From assembly GCF_002014985.1 (NCBI RefSeq), contig NZ_MUXU01000054.1, positions 1-45,628 of the forward strand: 45,628 nucleotides of DNA, written 5' to 3'. Numbering within the stretch: the first letter of the stretch is position 1; the number at the start of each line of letters is the position of its first letter. A model generated the notes under the pieces. The model saw only the letters and a program-made list of their open reading frames with translations. It was not told the DNA's origin and searched no databases. This stretch comes from Moraxella caviae. GTDB taxonomy: Bacteria; Pseudomonadota; Gammaproteobacteria; Pseudomonadales; Moraxellaceae. Both the position numbers and the translations under genes were made by a program. This document shows positions 18,483 to 29,507 of the stretch, piece by piece.

Positions 18483-18587
18483 TCACCTTAAAAATAAAAA
18501 TTGATAAGCGCCGCCAGCAATCATTGCAAACAATCCGATCAGGCTAAAAATGCGATAAATCACCGCCCAAAGCTGCAAATTAACCAT
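18483..18587 (-). CDS. Small single-span membrane protein (34 residues)
   Basis: The short frame begins MVNLQLWAVIYRIFSLIGLF and continues AMIAGGAYQFLFLR, with one clear membrane span and basic end residues. Its TGA is three bases before the start of the 110-residue gene, and the AAGGTGAG that serves the latter covers its last codons. The Shine-Dalgarno for this frame itself is weak, so the call is tentative. Function unknown. Confidence 0.45.
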   Translation of the reverse strand: MVNLQLWAVIYRIFSLIGLFAMIAGGAYQFLFLR

Positions 18588-18640
18588 TTTTAAACTACCG
18601 AACCATCTTGACGGCAAAAATATTATACACCAAGACAAAC

Positions 18641-18676
18641 AAAAAACGCATTTTAAATTCATAAAATGCGTTTTTG
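18641..18676 (-). terminator. etfBA terminator
   Basis: AAAAACGCATTTTA / TAAAATGCGTTTTT stem of about 14 bp with a six-base loop and T-run on the minus strand, about 40 bases after the etfA stop. Confidence 0.85.
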
Positions 18677-18712
18677 CGTTTCACATCATACGCCTAAGCA
18701 ATGACAATGCTC

Positions 18713-19642
18713 TTACAGCTTTTCGGTCAGCTCTGGCACAGCACTGAACAAATCGGCTTCTAGGAAGTAATCTGCCACGCCTGCGATTGGTGCTTCTGGG
18801 TCGTTGTTGATGGCGACAATGGTCTTAGAATCTTTCATGCCTGCCAAATGCTGAATTGCACCAGAAATACCCACGGCGATATACAAGTTTGGCGCAACGA
18901 TTTTGCCCGTCTGACCCACCTGCATATCATTTGGCACAAAGCCTGCGTCCACCGCAGCACGGCTTGCGCCCACTGCCGCACCCAGCTTGTCCGCCAAAGG
19001 CTCGATGTATTTAGTGAAATTCTCACCGCTGGCAAGCGCACGGCCGCCAGACACCACGATGTTTGCTGAAGTCAGCTCTGGACGGTCAGACTTAGCAAGC
19101 TCTTCAGACACAAAGCGTGATTTGCCTGCGTCCGCGCCTGCCGCCACGCTTTCAATGCTTGCGCTGCCGCCTGTTGCCGCTGCGTCAAATGCGGTTGCAC
19201 GCACGGTCAAGATGACTTTTTCTTCGTCATTTTTTACGGTTGCGGTGGCGTTGCCTGCGTAGATTGGACGCTCAAAAGTGCGCTCGTCAATCACTTTTGT
19301 GATGTCTGACACCATGTTCACGTCAAGCACAGCCGCCACGCGTGGTAGGAAGTTTTTGCCTGTGGTGGTTGCAGGGGCGATGATGTGGCTATAGCCGCCC
19401 GCCAATTCTACCACCAAAGGCGCAACGTTTTCTGCCAGCTGGTTGGCAAATGCGGCATTATCCGCCAGCAAAACCTTGCTCACGCCTGCCACTTGTGCCG
19501 CCTGCTCAGCCACTGCTTGTGCGCCGCTGCCTGCCACCAAAAGATGCACATCGCCGCCGATTTGACTTGCTGCCGTTACCGCTGCCAAAGTCGCAGATTT
19601 TAGCTCTTGATTGTCGTGTTCTGCATAAACTAAAACGCTCAT
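18713..19642 (-). CDS. etfA: Electron transfer flavoprotein subunit alpha
   Basis: EtfA carries FAD and, with EtfB, passes electrons from acyl-CoA and other dehydrogenases to ETF-ubiquinone oxidoreductase. The 309-residue product starts [19 protein letters not shown] at ATG 19642, with AAGGA eight bases upstream; the open frame before it is not family-like. The C-terminal FAD domain is clear: [58 protein letters not shown], and INNDPEAPI. It follows etfB after a 200-base spacer. Confidence 0.97.
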   Translation of the reverse strand: MSVLVYAEHDNQELKSATLAAVTAASQIGGDVHLLVAGSGAQAVAEQAAQVAGVSKVLLADNAAFANQLAENVAPLVVELAGGYSHIIAPATTTGKNFLPRVAAVLDVNMVSDITKVIDERTFERPIYAGNATATVKNDEEKVILTVRATAFDAAATGGSASIESVAAGADAGKSRFVSEELAKSDRPELTSANIVVSGGRALASGENFTKYIEPLADKLGAAVGASRAAVDAGFVPNDMQVGQTGKIVAPNLYIAVGISGAIQHLAGMKDSKTIVAINNDPEAPIAGVADYFLEADLFSAVPELTEKL

Positions 19643-19842
19643 TATTCTATCCTTTTTGCTTAATCTTGTTGCGTTTGCAAGTTGATGAGTTGCCAATTTT
19701 CTTATCTAGCCAACATCAAATCCGACATCAGCACGCCAACTTGCAACCGTCGCTTTGCAATTTATTACGCCAATTATTTTAAATCCAAAGAAGTTTTAAA
19801 TTCAAAAAAGTTTAAATTCAAATAGCTTGTAAATTTAAATAA

Positions 19843-20592
19843 TCAGATGACTTTCGCTTCGTTTTTTAGCTTGTCAATCAGCTCGTCCACGCTCGCCACT
19901 TTCACGCCTGCGCTGCGTTCAGCAGGTGCGGCAACTTTCACGGTGCTGATTTTTGCGCCCATTTGCACGCCAAAGTCAGCTGGCGTTTTTACGTCCAAAG
20001 GCTTTTTCTTGGCTGCCATGATGTTTGGCAATTTTGGAAAACGTGGCTCATTTAGGCGCAAATCAGTGGTAATCACCGCAGGCAATGACAACGCCACCGT
20101 CTGCAAGCCGCCATCAATCTCACGCGTAACGTTCACGCTGTCGCCGTCTACCACCACTTCAGAAGCAAACGTGCCTTGTGGTGCGCCCATCAGTGCCGCC
20201 AGCATTTGTCCTGTTTGGTTGTTGTCATCGTCAATCGCTTGCTTACCAAGCAAAATGATTTGTGCGCCTTCAGCTTCAGCCACGCCTTTTAGGATTTTGG
20301 CAACTTGCAGCGGATAGGCTTTTTCGTCCGTTTCCACCAAAATGCCACGATCCGCACCCAGCGCCAGCGCAGAACGGATTTGCTCTTGGGCTTGGGTTTG
20401 ACCCACAGACACCGCGATGATTTCACTTGCCACGCCTTTTTCTTTTAGGCGCACCGCTTCTTCAATGGCGATTTCACAAAATGGGTTTACGCTCATTTTG
20501 GCATTGGCAAGCTCCACGCCTGACTCGTCTGCCTTGACACGCACTTTTACGTTATGATCAACCACGCGTTTTACCGCAACCAATACTTTCAT
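19843..20592 (-). CDS. etfB: Electron transfer flavoprotein subunit beta
   Basis: EtfB binds AMP and docks partner dehydrogenases. The 249-residue product starts [19 protein letters not shown] and has [18 protein letters not shown], the AMP-binding [22 protein letters not shown] stretch and [29 protein letters not shown], a partner-recognition region. Length is normal. GGAGA precedes the ATG. First gene of etfBA. Confidence 0.97.
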   Translation of the reverse strand: MKVLVAVKRVVDHNVKVRVKADESGVELANAKMSVNPFCEIAIEEAVRLKEKGVASEIIAVSVGQTQAQEQIRSALALGADRGILVETDEKAYPLQVAKILKGVAEAEGAQIILLGKQAIDDDNNQTGQMLAALMGAPQGTFASEVVVDGDSVNVTREIDGGLQTVALSLPAVITTDLRLNEPRFPKLPNIMAAKKKPLDVKTPADFGVQMGAKISTVKVAAPAERSAGVKVASVDELIDKLKNEAKVI

Positions 20593-20919
20593 ATTCTCTC
20601 CGTTGTTTGCTTATTGCTGTAAAGCATTTATAAAACTTACAGCACCTTTATATCATTTACGCACGAATTTGTAAACAGTCAAATCCACCCAAACACATGA
20701 CAAAGCGTCATATCGCAATGCCAAAACGTCATAGAGCGTGTTCGGCTTTTGACGTGCATTTCCCTGCTGCCAACAAACCACTGCCGATACCGCTGCCGAC
20801 AAATTCGTCCATCGCTTCATTGTGCAAAATCGTTCAAATCAGGTCAAATGCCAAACGTGAACGCTGGGTCATTTTTATTTTGCCAATGGTTTATACCTTG
20901 ATGATGCGCTGATTGGCTG
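20593..20919. other. Spacer with no supported gene
   Basis: These 327 bases separate etfB from a membrane-protein gene. A 71-codon plus-strand frame (20697-20912) exists, but it has no Shine-Dalgarno or recognisable domain and its composition looks like non-coding sequence. No strong hairpin terminator was seen. Confidence 0.4.
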
Positions 20920-21324
20920 TTAAATCGCCAACGCCAAACGTGGCGACGCCAGCACAAACACGCAAAGCAGCCCGTACACCAGCGCAAAAGACTTAGAAAA
21001 CGCCAAATATTTGGCAGGCACGATGATGTCCATCGGATCGTCTGGCACGTCTGTTTTGGCGATCAACTTTGCGCCATAAAACCACCCAGCGACAGAATAA
21101 ATACCGTACACCACAGGCACGCTGATGGCGAAGCGATCCAACTCCAAAAAGTACAAAGCCGCCGCGCTCACCAGCACCCACACCGATGTCAAAAGGCTGG
21201 CTATCCCAAAAATTCCCGTCTCTGGCAATTTGCCGTCATTGCGCTCAAGCAGACCAGACTCCACCCAAATCAAAAGCGCAATCACCAAACTTGCCGCCAC
21301 AAAAGCCGTCTGTGCGTCAATCAT
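20920..21324 (-). CDS. Hypothetical four-span membrane protein
   Basis: A 134-residue hydrophobic protein from ATG 21324, chosen because GAAGAGAG lies just before it; an upstream ATG at 21372 would add a polar stretch. Four membrane segments are visible (TAFVAASLVIALLIWV, FGIASLLTSVWVLVSAAALYFL, ISVPVVYGIYSVAGWFYGA, SFALVYGLLCVFVLA). No family is recognised. It is downstream of ilvC on the same strand, beyond a terminator. Confidence 0.65.
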   Translation of the reverse strand: MIDAQTAFVAASLVIALLIWVESGLLERNDGKLPETGIFGIASLLTSVWVLVSAAALYFLELDRFAISVPVVYGIYSVAGWFYGAKLIAKTDVPDDPMDIIVPAKYLAFSKSFALVYGLLCVFVLASPRLALAI

Positions 21325-21509
21325 GCTCTCTTCTCTGTTTGTTTTATTTGGCAAATCCACCAAACAAAACAAAATTATCTAAACCACATCAATGACTCAT
21401 CCATTAAGCCATCGTTTAGCGTACGATCATCACGGTTTTATTTTACGAATGTTTATAAGCGCCAAACTGCGCCAAAAACACAAACCGCAAAAAACAAAAC
21501 CAAAAATAA

Positions 21510-21541
21510 AATAGACGATCATCGCACGACAATCGTCTATT
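21510..21541 (-). terminator. ilvC terminator
   Basis: AATAGACGAT / ATCGTCTATT arms of about 10 bp around a 12-base loop. On the minus strand a T-rich tract follows. About 90 bases after the ilvC stop. Confidence 0.7.
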
Positions 21542-21626
21542 GTAACACCATTTGCCAAAAATTTTACGTCAATCACAAATTTTGTGGCGAAAATTTTGGC
21601 AAAGCGTCATAGAAAAGGCTGGATAA

Positions 21627-22685
<1,059 letters not shown>

Positions 22686-22694
22686 TTAAACAAT

Positions 22695-23113
22695 TTATTC
22701 AAAAGGATTTAGCAAATGAATGCCGTCAAATCCGATAAAATCTTTGGTGTTGCGCGTAACTAAAATCAAATGATGCGCAATGGCTGTACCTGCCAAAAAG
22801 CTGTCAGCAAGCGGTGCAGGATTTGGTATGTGTAAATGGGCGGTTTTTAGCGCACTGTTTGCATCAAGCGATAAAACACGCTCGCCAAACTCTGCTTTTA
22901 TTTGATGGTCAAACCATCGCCGCAAAACATCTGCCTGCTGTTTATCCTTGCGTGCTTTTTGTAAAATGCCACGCTCTAGTTCAAATAACGTGATGCGGAT
23001 AAATAACAACAAGACAAATCCACGCCATTCACCCATCTTTTAAACGCAGGTGAACATTGCTCCGAATTGATTTTTCGCATTTCGCTGATAATATTCGCAT
23101 CTAACAAATACAT
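22695..23113 (-). pseudogene. VapC/FitB-type PIN-domain toxin, frameshifted
   Basis: The first frame from ATG 23113 starts MYLLDANIISEMRK (PIN-domain Asp5) and runs to SCCYLSA before going out of frame and stopping. The second frame resumes at ITLFELERGILQKARK and continues to PLADSFLAGTAIAHHLILVTRNTKDF and LLNPFE, the classic VapC/FitB end. One base is missing near 22994-22997. Restoring it gives 139 residues, normal for PIN ribonuclease toxins. As sequenced the toxin is inactive, unless this is a sequencing error. Its ATG overlaps the antitoxin stop (TGATG). Confidence 0.8.
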
Positions 23114-23373
23114 CACAAATCAATCTCTTTGGGCAAATCATGCACTCTGTCAAATTCCACATCGCCAGCCAATGCCAAATCTTCTAAGCTCATGCCTAAG
23201 CGTTCGGCATTGGTTTTGTGTGTTTGCTGGTATTGTGCGAGTAATTTTTGATAAAAAGCATAGGAAATCAATACTCTTTTTTCATCGTCATCGCCAATTA
23301 CCACAGGCTCTTTTTGGCTGTATTGCCATGCTTGATTTGGACTTTGTGAAAAACTTTGTTGTGTGATTTGCAT
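23113..23373 (-). CDS. Phd/YefM-like antitoxin of a VapBC-type module
   Basis: An 86-residue protein starting MQITQQSFSQSPNQAWQYSQKEPVVI-type sequence, as in Phd/YefM antitoxins (N-terminal DNA-binding, then a toxin-wrapping tail ending HDLPKEIDL). It is read from ATG 23373, preceded by a purine-rich site; an upstream start would add a short Cys-rich stretch. The TGA overlaps the toxin ATG by one base, typical for toxin-antitoxin pairs. The antitoxin is intact although the toxin is broken. Confidence 0.75.
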   Translation of the reverse strand: MQITQQSFSQSPNQAWQYSQKEPVVIGDDDEKRVLISYAFYQKLLAQYQQTHKTNAERLGMSLEDLALAGDVEFDRVHDLPKEIDL

Positions 23374-23597
23374 TGTCTTTTCACCCATTTCATCGCAAAA
23401 TTTGCACGTCAATCATCTGTTAAACTTAACAAAAAAGTAGCGCTAAACCACTTTTTGTTAGCGTCTTTATCGCAACTGACGCTGGCAAATGCACATTACG
23501 CCTACAAAAACGCCAAAATCTACAAAATCTGTACAACCACCCTAAACAAAGCCATTGTACCATAATTTTGGCGTTTTCATGCTTGGCAAGTTTGCGC

Positions 23598-24122
23598 TTA
23601 TAGGCTAAGCACCTTCTCACCACGTGCAATGCCAATCACCCCTGAGCGCACCACTTCTAGGATACGATCACGACCGATGACGTCAATAAAGCCGTCCAGT
23701 TTGCCAGCGTCGCCTGTGATTAAGATGGTGTAAATGCTTGGGCTGACGTCCACGATTTGCGCACGGAAAATATCCGCAGTGCGATACACTTCTTCACGGT
23801 GAGAGCCAGTGGCGCGCACTTTAATCAGCATCAGCTCACGCTCCACTTGGCTGCCTTGTGCCACTTCCGAAAGGTTTTGCACTTTTACCACTTCAATCAG
23901 CTTGTGCAGTTGCTTGGTGAGTTGCTCGATTTTCGCTTGTGTGTTGATGGTTGTCAATGTCAAGCGTGAGATGGTCGGGTCTTCGGTAGCGGCAACGTTT
24001 AGGCTGTCAATGTTGTAGCCACGCTGTGAAAACAAGCCCACCACGCGCGACAATGCGCCTGCTTCGTTTTCCATCAAAACTGAAATCAGATGTTTTTGTG
24101 CTGAATTGTCAAAATTTGCCAT
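23598..24122 (-). CDS. ilvN: Acetolactate synthase small (regulatory) subunit
   Basis: This is the regulatory subunit that gives valine feedback control to acetolactate synthase. The 174-residue product has the N-terminal ACT domain (HLISVLMENEAGALSRVVGLFSQRGYNIDSLNV) and a C-terminal domain (RELMLIKVRATGSHREEVYRTADIF ... GVIGIARG). The start at 24122 overlaps the ilvB stop by one base (TAATG), so the two are translationally coupled. Confidence 0.97.
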   Translation of the reverse strand: MANFDNSAQKHLISVLMENEAGALSRVVGLFSQRGYNIDSLNVAATEDPTISRLTLTTINTQAKIEQLTKQLHKLIEVVKVQNLSEVAQGSQVERELMLIKVRATGSHREEVYRTADIFRAQIVDVSPSIYTILITGDAGKLDGFIDVIGRDRILEVVRSGVIGIARGEKVLSL

Positions 24123-25951
24123 TAGGTGCGCTCCCCTTTTGATAGCCACATATCACGCATGGATTGTCCTGCCACTTGCATTGGATAGACGTGTTCTGCT
24201 TTATCCACATACACATCAATAAATACCAGACCGTCCATCTCAAGAGCGGCTTTTAGCTCGGCTTCCATCGTGGCTGGGCTGGTGATACGCACGCCTTTGT
24301 GTCCATAGCTTTCGGCAAGTTTGACAAAATCAGGCAAACTTCTCATGTACGACTGCGCATGACGACCTTCGTACAGCATATCTTGCCACTGCTTCACCAT
24401 GCCAAGCTGGGCGTTGTTTAGGTTTAGAATCTTCACTGGCAAATTGTACTGCAAGCAAGTAGAAAGCTCTTGAATGTTCATCTGAATTGAGCCTTCGCCT
24501 GTGATACACACCACCGTGCGCCCAGGCTCGGCAAGTTTCGCTGCCATCGCATACGGCAAGCCCACGCCCATCGTGCCAAGACCGCCAGAGTTCAGCCATT
24601 GGCGTGGCTCGTCATATTTATAATACAGCGCAGCAAACATTTGGTGCTGACCAACGTCAGAAGTGATGATTGCCTTGCCATCGGTGAGCTTGTACAGAGT
24701 TTCTACCACACGCTGCGGCATGATAGCGTGAATCTCGGCATCGGTGTCATCGCCATAACGCAGACCGTGGCGTTTGCGCCATTCGTTGATTTGCGACCAC
24801 CAATCAGCCAGCGCATGCTCATCAATGCACTTATCGCTTTCTTGGAGCAGTGCCAGCATTTCGTTCAGCACAAGTTTCACATCGCCCACGATAGGAATGT
24901 GCGCTGAGATGGTTTTTGAAATGCTTGCTGGGTCAATGTCAATGTGAATCACAGTCGCATTTGGGCAGAATTTTTTGACGTTGTTGGTTACACGGTCATC
25001 AAAACGTGCGCCCACCGCCAAAATCACGTCCGAATGGTGCATGGTCATGTTAGCTTCATAAGTGCCGTGCATACCCAGCATACCAATGAACTGCGAATCC
25101 GAACCCGGATATGCGCCCAAGCCCATCAAAGTATTGGTAACTGGCAAGTTGAGCGTTTTGGCAAGCTTGCGCAGCTCATCAGACGCATTGCCAAGCACCA
25201 CGCCGCCGCCTGAATACAGCACTGGACGTTTTGCCGCAAGCAAGGTTTCTAGAGCTTTTTTGATTTGTCCACTATGACCTTTATGCGTTGGCTGATAAGA
25301 GCGTACGCTGATTTCGCTTGGCATTTGATAAGCGAATTTATCGCTTGGATTGGTCATATCCTTTGGAATGTCCACTACCACAGGGCCGGGACGGCCAGAG
25401 CTTGCGATATAAAACGCCTTTTTGATGATGGTTGGAATTTCTTGCGGATTACGAATCTGGAAGCTGTGCTTGACAATCGGACGCGACACGCCAATCATAT
25501 CACATTCTTGGAACGCATCATCACCCACCAAGGTAGACGGTACTTGCCCTGCCAGCACCACCATCGGCACAGAATCCATAAAGGCGGTGGCGATTGCCGT
25601 AACGGTATTTGTCGCGCCCGGCCCTGATGTGGCAAGCACCACACCAACTTTACCAGTCGTGCGGCTATAAGCGTCCGCCATGTGTCCTGCTGCCTGCTCA
25701 TGACGCACCAAAATATGCTCAATCTTATCTTGCTTGAAAAGCGCGTCATAAATGTGCAGCACCGAGCCACCCGGATAACCAAAAATGTACTCCACATCTT
25801 GATCCACGAGCGCTTGGACAATCATTTCTGCACCAGACATCATGACCGTTTCGCCACGAGCCAGCTTTTCTTGATTTTCTTTAAAATTTTTGGCAGCGTC
25901 TGCCGTTTGGGTATGCCCTGTCATATTTGGGGCTTGGGTGGTTTGCGTCAT
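24122..25951 (-). CDS. ilvB: Acetolactate synthase large (catalytic) subunit
   Basis: The ThDP-dependent enzyme starts the branched-chain amino-acid pathway from pyruvate. The 609-residue product has a polar N-terminal lead of about 40 residues, then [30 protein letters not shown], the catalytic Glu in [27 protein letters not shown], and the ThDP/Mg motif [32 protein letters not shown] 25951 is chosen because AAGGA sits eight bases upstream; the ATG three codons earlier overlaps that site. A perfect GTCTGT-loop-ACAGAC hairpin lies just before the ribosome-binding site. Confidence 0.97.
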   Translation of the reverse strand: MTQTTQAPNMTGHTQTADAAKNFKENQEKLARGETVMMSGAEMIVQALVDQDVEYIFGYPGGSVLHIYDALFKQDKIEHILVRHEQAAGHMADAYSRTTGKVGVVLATSGPGATNTVTAIATAFMDSVPMVVLAGQVPSTLVGDDAFQECDMIGVSRPIVKHSFQIRNPQEIPTIIKKAFYIASSGRPGPVVVDIPKDMTNPSDKFAYQMPSEISVRSYQPTHKGHSGQIKKALETLLAAKRPVLYSGGGVVLGNASDELRKLAKTLNLPVTNTLMGLGAYPGSDSQFIGMLGMHGTYEANMTMHHSDVILAVGARFDDRVTNNVKKFCPNATVIHIDIDPASISKTISAHIPIVGDVKLVLNEMLALLQESDKCIDEHALADWWSQINEWRKRHGLRYGDDTDAEIHAIMPQRVVETLYKLTDGKAIITSDVGQHQMFAALYYKYDEPRQWLNSGGLGTMGVGLPYAMAAKLAEPGRTVVCITGEGSIQMNIQELSTCLQYNLPVKILNLNNAQLGMVKQWQDMLYEGRHAQSYMRSLPDFVKLAESYGHKGVRITSPATMEAELKAALEMDGLVFIDVYVDKAEHVYPMQVAGQSMRDMWLSKGERT

Positions 25952-26573
25952 AAGATACATCCTTTTTGTCTGTGCAAACAGACGGCTAAGTTAAGGACGC
26001 AGCTGAAAGGCGAATATGGAAGGCGCAAGGGTGAACCGATAAGAGATAGGCGGATGTTTTTGTCTATTTCTTACGTCTTGCAGACCGATAAGTCCAAATG
26101 CAATGCAAAATAAGCCATGAACAAACGGTAATTTGCCAAGTCTTATAGTGCAAACGCAGCACCTGATAAATAGCTACGCCGACTTAACAGCGGTATCGCA
26201 CCGCCATCAAAAACAACAAAAGCTATATTACCCTAATTTTTACAGCTTGCCAAGAGATTTTTCGCAAATTTTGCTGATAAATTTAAAAAAGTTATCTTTG
26301 GTAAAATTTTGGTTATAAGCCAAATAACTTTTAGGAAATTCAAACACTTACCGATAATCATCACTGCGCCTAAAACGCCCGTTTTCCAAGCCAAACCTAA
26401 AATCATTTGTTGAAGTTCTTACAACTTGCTACAATATGCCAAAACTTGCCGTGTTTATTTTTGGCGCAATTCATAAAAGTCCTAAGACAATTCATAAAAA
26501 TCCTAAGAACTGACACGCCAAAACACGCAAGACAATCCATCAGCCAAACAACCGCCCAAACCTTGCCATACAC
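25952..26573. other. ilvB / hypothetical gene divergent spacer
   Basis: No gene is supported in 622 bases. A 6-bp perfect hairpin (25968-25983) lies next to the ilvB Shine-Dalgarno and could affect translation. A 15-codon minus-strand frame with several Leu codons (26071-26118) lacks a ribosome-binding site and a following attenuator, so a leader peptide is not supported. Confidence 0.4.
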
Positions 26574-27152
26574 ATGAATCGCCAAATCAAAAAGCCTGAA
26601 TTTATTATCGAGCCTGCGTCTGCGCTTTGGTATGGCGTGCGCGATTTTTATGTGAAGGCGATGGCTGGCACAATGGCTAGATTAACGGCTGGCGGCTTGG
26701 TTTTTGGCGGTTTTGTTTTTACTGGCTTGGCTGCATTTATTTTACCAAGCACTGCTGCCACCATTTATTACAGCACAGGGCAATTTGGCGAAATGCGCTT
26801 TAGTCAGTTGCCGCCAGCTGCCGCTCACACGGCGCTACAGTTTCATGAAGTGCGTAAAGGCGCAGCACAATCTGGACAATCTGCAAATCAGCCGCAAAAC
26901 TTTGGGCAAGCTGCCACGCCTGCCCACCAGTCCGCAAGTCAAGCCACGAGCCACGCCAGCACGCCAAGCCAACAAAACGAACCATCGCAATGCCAAATTT
27001 TGCGTGATAATTTGGTGGCGCTCAACGCTGGCGGCAGCGTGGTAGAAACGGACGCCACAGGCAAGCGCACCACACTCACCGATGCGCAAATCAGCGCACG
27101 CAAAGAGCGCATCAACCAAACGCTGCTCACTTATTGCCAAGGTGCATCATGA
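26574..27152 (+). CDS. Hypothetical single-span protein upstream of queG
   Basis: The 192-residue protein has an N-terminal cytosolic part, one strong membrane segment (about 40-62, rich in Gly/Phe/Ala), a Gln/Ala/Ser/His-rich linker (about 100-140) and a C-terminal domain with two cysteines (SQCQILRDNLVALNAGG and TLLTYCQG). The end resembles the tail of some DUF4124-type envelope proteins, a weak similarity. Its TGA overlaps the queG ATG by four bases (ATGA), so the two are translationally coupled, although no functional link is evident. Confidence 0.6.
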   Translation: MNRQIKKPEFIIEPASALWYGVRDFYVKAMAGTMARLTAGGLVFGGFVFTGLAAFILPSTAATIYYSTGQFGEMRFSQLPPAAAHTALQFHEVRKGAAQSGQSANQPQNFGQAATPAHQSASQATSHASTPSQQNEPSQCQILRDNLVALNAGGSVVETDATGKRTTLTDAQISARKERINQTLLTYCQGAS

Positions 27153-28339
27153 CTTTGGCGCAAAACACCCCCAAGCAAAACAGCACGGTACAAAACAGCG
27201 AAAATCCGCCTGACAAAGAAGCCGTCAAAACGTGGATTAAAGAGCAGGCCTTGGCACTGGGCTTTAGCGACTGTGGATTTTTATCCGTATCGCACCCAGT
27301 TTTTGCCAAAGAAATCAAACGCTTACAAGCATGGCTGGATAAAGGCTATGGCGATTGCCTGCCGTTTTTAAAGGAAAATCATCACCTGCGCGCCAATCCC
27401 GCCTTGCTGGTGGAAGGCGCAAAAACCATCATCAGCGTGCGCATGGATTATCTGTGCGACAAGCCCGCGCCCCGCTGCGTGGAAGATGACGCACGCCCAA
27501 ATCACGCCATCATCGCGCGCTATGCTCGTGGGCGTGATTATCACAAAACCATGCGCCAAAAGCTCAAGCAGCTTGCCAAACTCATAGAAGCCAAGTTGCC
27601 CGAATGGCAGCACCTGACCGATGGCGCGCCTTTTGTATTTCGTCCGTTCAGCGATTCTGCGCCGATTTTTGAAAAGGCTGCCGCTCATCATGCTGGGCTT
27701 GGCTGGGAAGGTAAGCACACTTTGCTCATTCATCGTCAAGCTGGCTCATTTTTCAACTTAGGCGAGCTGTTTGTCAGCCTTGATTTGGCTGCACCTAATG
27801 AAGATAATCCCGCCAAAAACTTGTGTGGCAGCTGCTCTGCCTGCATAGACGTCTGCCCCACACGCGCCATCGTGGGCGCACGCACGCTCAATGCTGCCGC
27901 CTGCATCGCCTATCTCACCATCGAGCATGACGGCAGCATTCCCACCGAATACCGCAAAGGCATTGGCAATCGCATTTTTGGCTGCGATGACTGCCAGCTG
28001 ATTTGCCCTTGGAATAAATTTGCCAAAATCACCCAAGTTGCCGACTATGCGCCACGGCACAGCCTAGACGACATCAGCCTTTTGCAAGTGTGGGCGTGGA
28101 GCGAAGACGAATTTTTACAAAAAAGCGAAGGCTCGCCACTCAGACGTACAGGCTACCTAAACTTACTAAGAAACACCGCCATCGCCCTTGGTAATGCGCC
28201 ATTCTCAAAAGACATCATCACCGCTTTGCAAGGCAGAATCGGACAAAATCCCATGCTGGACGAGCATATTGATTGGGCATTAAACGAACAACGCCAAAAA
28301 CAGCTAAAAATTGATTGCCAAATGATTTGCGATGAATGA
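27149..28339 (+). CDS. queG: Epoxyqueuosine reductase
   Basis: QueG reduces epoxyqueuosine to queuosine in tRNA, using cobalamin and two [4Fe-4S] clusters. The 396-residue protein has the catalytic/cobalamin region (ARYARGRDYHKTMRQKL, FRPFSDSAPIFEKAAAHHAGLGWEGKHTLLI), cluster motif CGSCSACIDVCP near 226-237, a further Cys in AACIAYLTIEH, and CDDCQLICPWN near 279-289. The start overlapping the upstream stop (ATGA), preceded by AAGGTG, is preferred to ATG 27134. Followed by a strong terminator. Confidence 0.97.
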   Translation: MTLAQNTPKQNSTVQNSENPPDKEAVKTWIKEQALALGFSDCGFLSVSHPVFAKEIKRLQAWLDKGYGDCLPFLKENHHLRANPALLVEGAKTIISVRMDYLCDKPAPRCVEDDARPNHAIIARYARGRDYHKTMRQKLKQLAKLIEAKLPEWQHLTDGAPFVFRPFSDSAPIFEKAAAHHAGLGWEGKHTLLIHRQAGSFFNLGELFVSLDLAAPNEDNPAKNLCGSCSACIDVCPTRAIVGARTLNAAACIAYLTIEHDGSIPTEYRKGIGNRIFGCDDCQLICPWNKFAKITQVADYAPRHSLDDISLLQVWAWSEDEFLQKSEGSPLRRTGYLNLLRNTAIALGNAPFSKDIITALQGRIGQNPMLDEHIDWALNEQRQKQLKIDCQMICDE

Positions 28340-28400
28340 TGGGTTGATTGCTGAGCCAAGCTGTTTTGCAATCAAACCAGTTTTATCGTCTTAACAAATA

Positions 28401-28433
28401 AAAAAACCGACAACCATCAGCTGTCGGTTTTTG
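28401..28433. terminator. queG terminator
   Basis: AAAACCGACA / TGTCGGTTTT stem with a nine-base loop and flanking A- and T-runs. Convergent with the LysM-protein gene. Confidence 0.85.
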
Positions 28434-28504
28434 CTTAAGTCCGTAAATTGGCAAATGCCAATCAACGCTTTGCAAATACTAATTCACAATCATATAGATT
28501 GCAA

Positions 28505-28993
28505 TTAGGCAGGAATACGCAATACTTGACCCACATAGATTTTGTCAGGGTCTGACAGCATTGGCTTGTTTGCGTCAAAAATTTTCATATAATCGTTGGC
28601 ATTGCCGTACATTTCTTTGGCGATTTTTGACAAGTTATCGCCAGATTTCACGGTATAAAAACGTGATTCTTCCGCTGCTTCTTGCACTTCTAGGTTGTCC
28701 ACCACCGTTTCAACGTGCTGAACATTACCCACCGCCAAGCGCGCACGCTCACGGTCAGCTTGAGTTTTGGCAGTGCCTGACAAAGTTACGGTGTCGGTGT
28801 CGCCATTATAGCTCACTTTCAAGCCATCAATCTGTACGTTTTGCGCTTGCACGCGTGCCAACAGCAAATTGGCGATTTCTTGTGCGCTTGGCTCGCTCGG
28901 TGCAGCGTCTGGCGTGGCAGCTGGCGCGGCTTCTTTTTTATCACGATTAAAAATTTTATCGCCAATGTCTTTAGCAAAACTAAAAATACCCAT
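28505..28993 (-). CDS. BON and LysM domain protein (Kbp/YgaU-like)
   Basis: The 162-residue protein has a short N-terminal part (MGIFSFAKDIGDKIF), a BON domain (about 40-105, with VSYNGDTDTVTLSGTAKTQ and VVDNLEV) and a C-terminal LysM domain (RFYTVKSGDNLSKIAKEMYG to YVGQVLRIPA). This matches Kbp/YgaU, a cytosolic potassium-binding protein in E. coli. No signal peptide is seen. GGAGA precedes the ATG. Confidence 0.9.
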   Translation of the reverse strand: MGIFSFAKDIGDKIFNRDKKEAAPAATPDAAPSEPSAQEIANLLLARVQAQNVQIDGLKVSYNGDTDTVTLSGTAKTQADRERARLAVGNVQHVETVVDNLEVQEAAEESRFYTVKSGDNLSKIAKEMYGNANDYMKIFDANKPMLSDPDKIYVGQVLRIPA

Positions 28994-29217
28994 GAATGCT
29001 CTCCTTGTGTTGCGTAATGAGTGTTGATGATGAATTGTCAGTGCAGCAACGAGTGCCTAAAGCCAACAATTCAATGGTTTTTATACTAACGCTTTTCACA
29101 TACAAATACTGTGGAGATTTTTTAAGAAAATTGTTGCACTCTTGTTGGTTTTGTAACTTTATGAAATTGCTTGCCGTCAAAACAAGCTCACCGCCATCAT
29201 CACAACACAAAAAAACA

Positions 29218-29247
29218 AAACCCCAAAAGAAAGCCTTTTGGGGTTTA
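29218..29247 (-). terminator. acpP terminator
   Basis: AAACCCCAAAAG / CTTTTGGGGTTT stem of 12 bp with a five-base loop, with T-run on the minus strand, about 25 bases after the acpP stop. Confidence 0.9.
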
Positions 29248-29270
29248 TGCGTTAAATGCTCAAGGCAAAA

Positions 29271-29507
29271 TTAGCCCAATTTTGCAGTAACGTAGTCAAT
29301 CGCTTTTTGAACGGTGGTCAGCTCAGCTGAATCTTCGTCTGGAATGGTGATGCCAAAATTGCTTTCAAATGCCATTACCAACTCAACCAAATCTAGCGAG
29401 TCTGCACCTAGGTCGTCCATGAAAGACGCACCGTTTTGGATTTCATCAACGTTCAGACCCAGCTGCTCTGCTACCGCGTCTTTAACTTTTGCTTCGATAT
29501 CGCTCAT
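29271..29507 (-). CDS. acpP: Acyl carrier protein
   Basis: The small acidic carrier of growing fatty-acyl chains. The 78-residue product has the phosphopantetheine site Ser in [13 protein letters not shown] and the EIQNGASFM helix-loop start. Normal length. AAGGAAT-like sequence precedes the start. It is last of fabD-fabG-acpP; the spacer after fabG is about 250 bases, so it may have extra transcription of its own. Confidence 0.98.
   Translation of the reverse strand: MSDIEAKVKDAVAEQLGLNVDEIQNGASFMDDLGADSLDLVELVMAFESNFGITIPDEDSAELTTVQKAIDYVTAKLG

Noticed and set aside
20697..20912. 71-codon plus-strand frame in the etfB spacer
   Set aside because: No ribosome-binding site, no recognisable features, composition like spacer DNA.
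26071..26118. Possible 15-residue leader peptide (with Leu and Val codons) upstream of ilvB
   Set aside because: No Shine-Dalgarno, few consecutive Leu/Val/Ile codons, and no following terminator/antiterminator pair.
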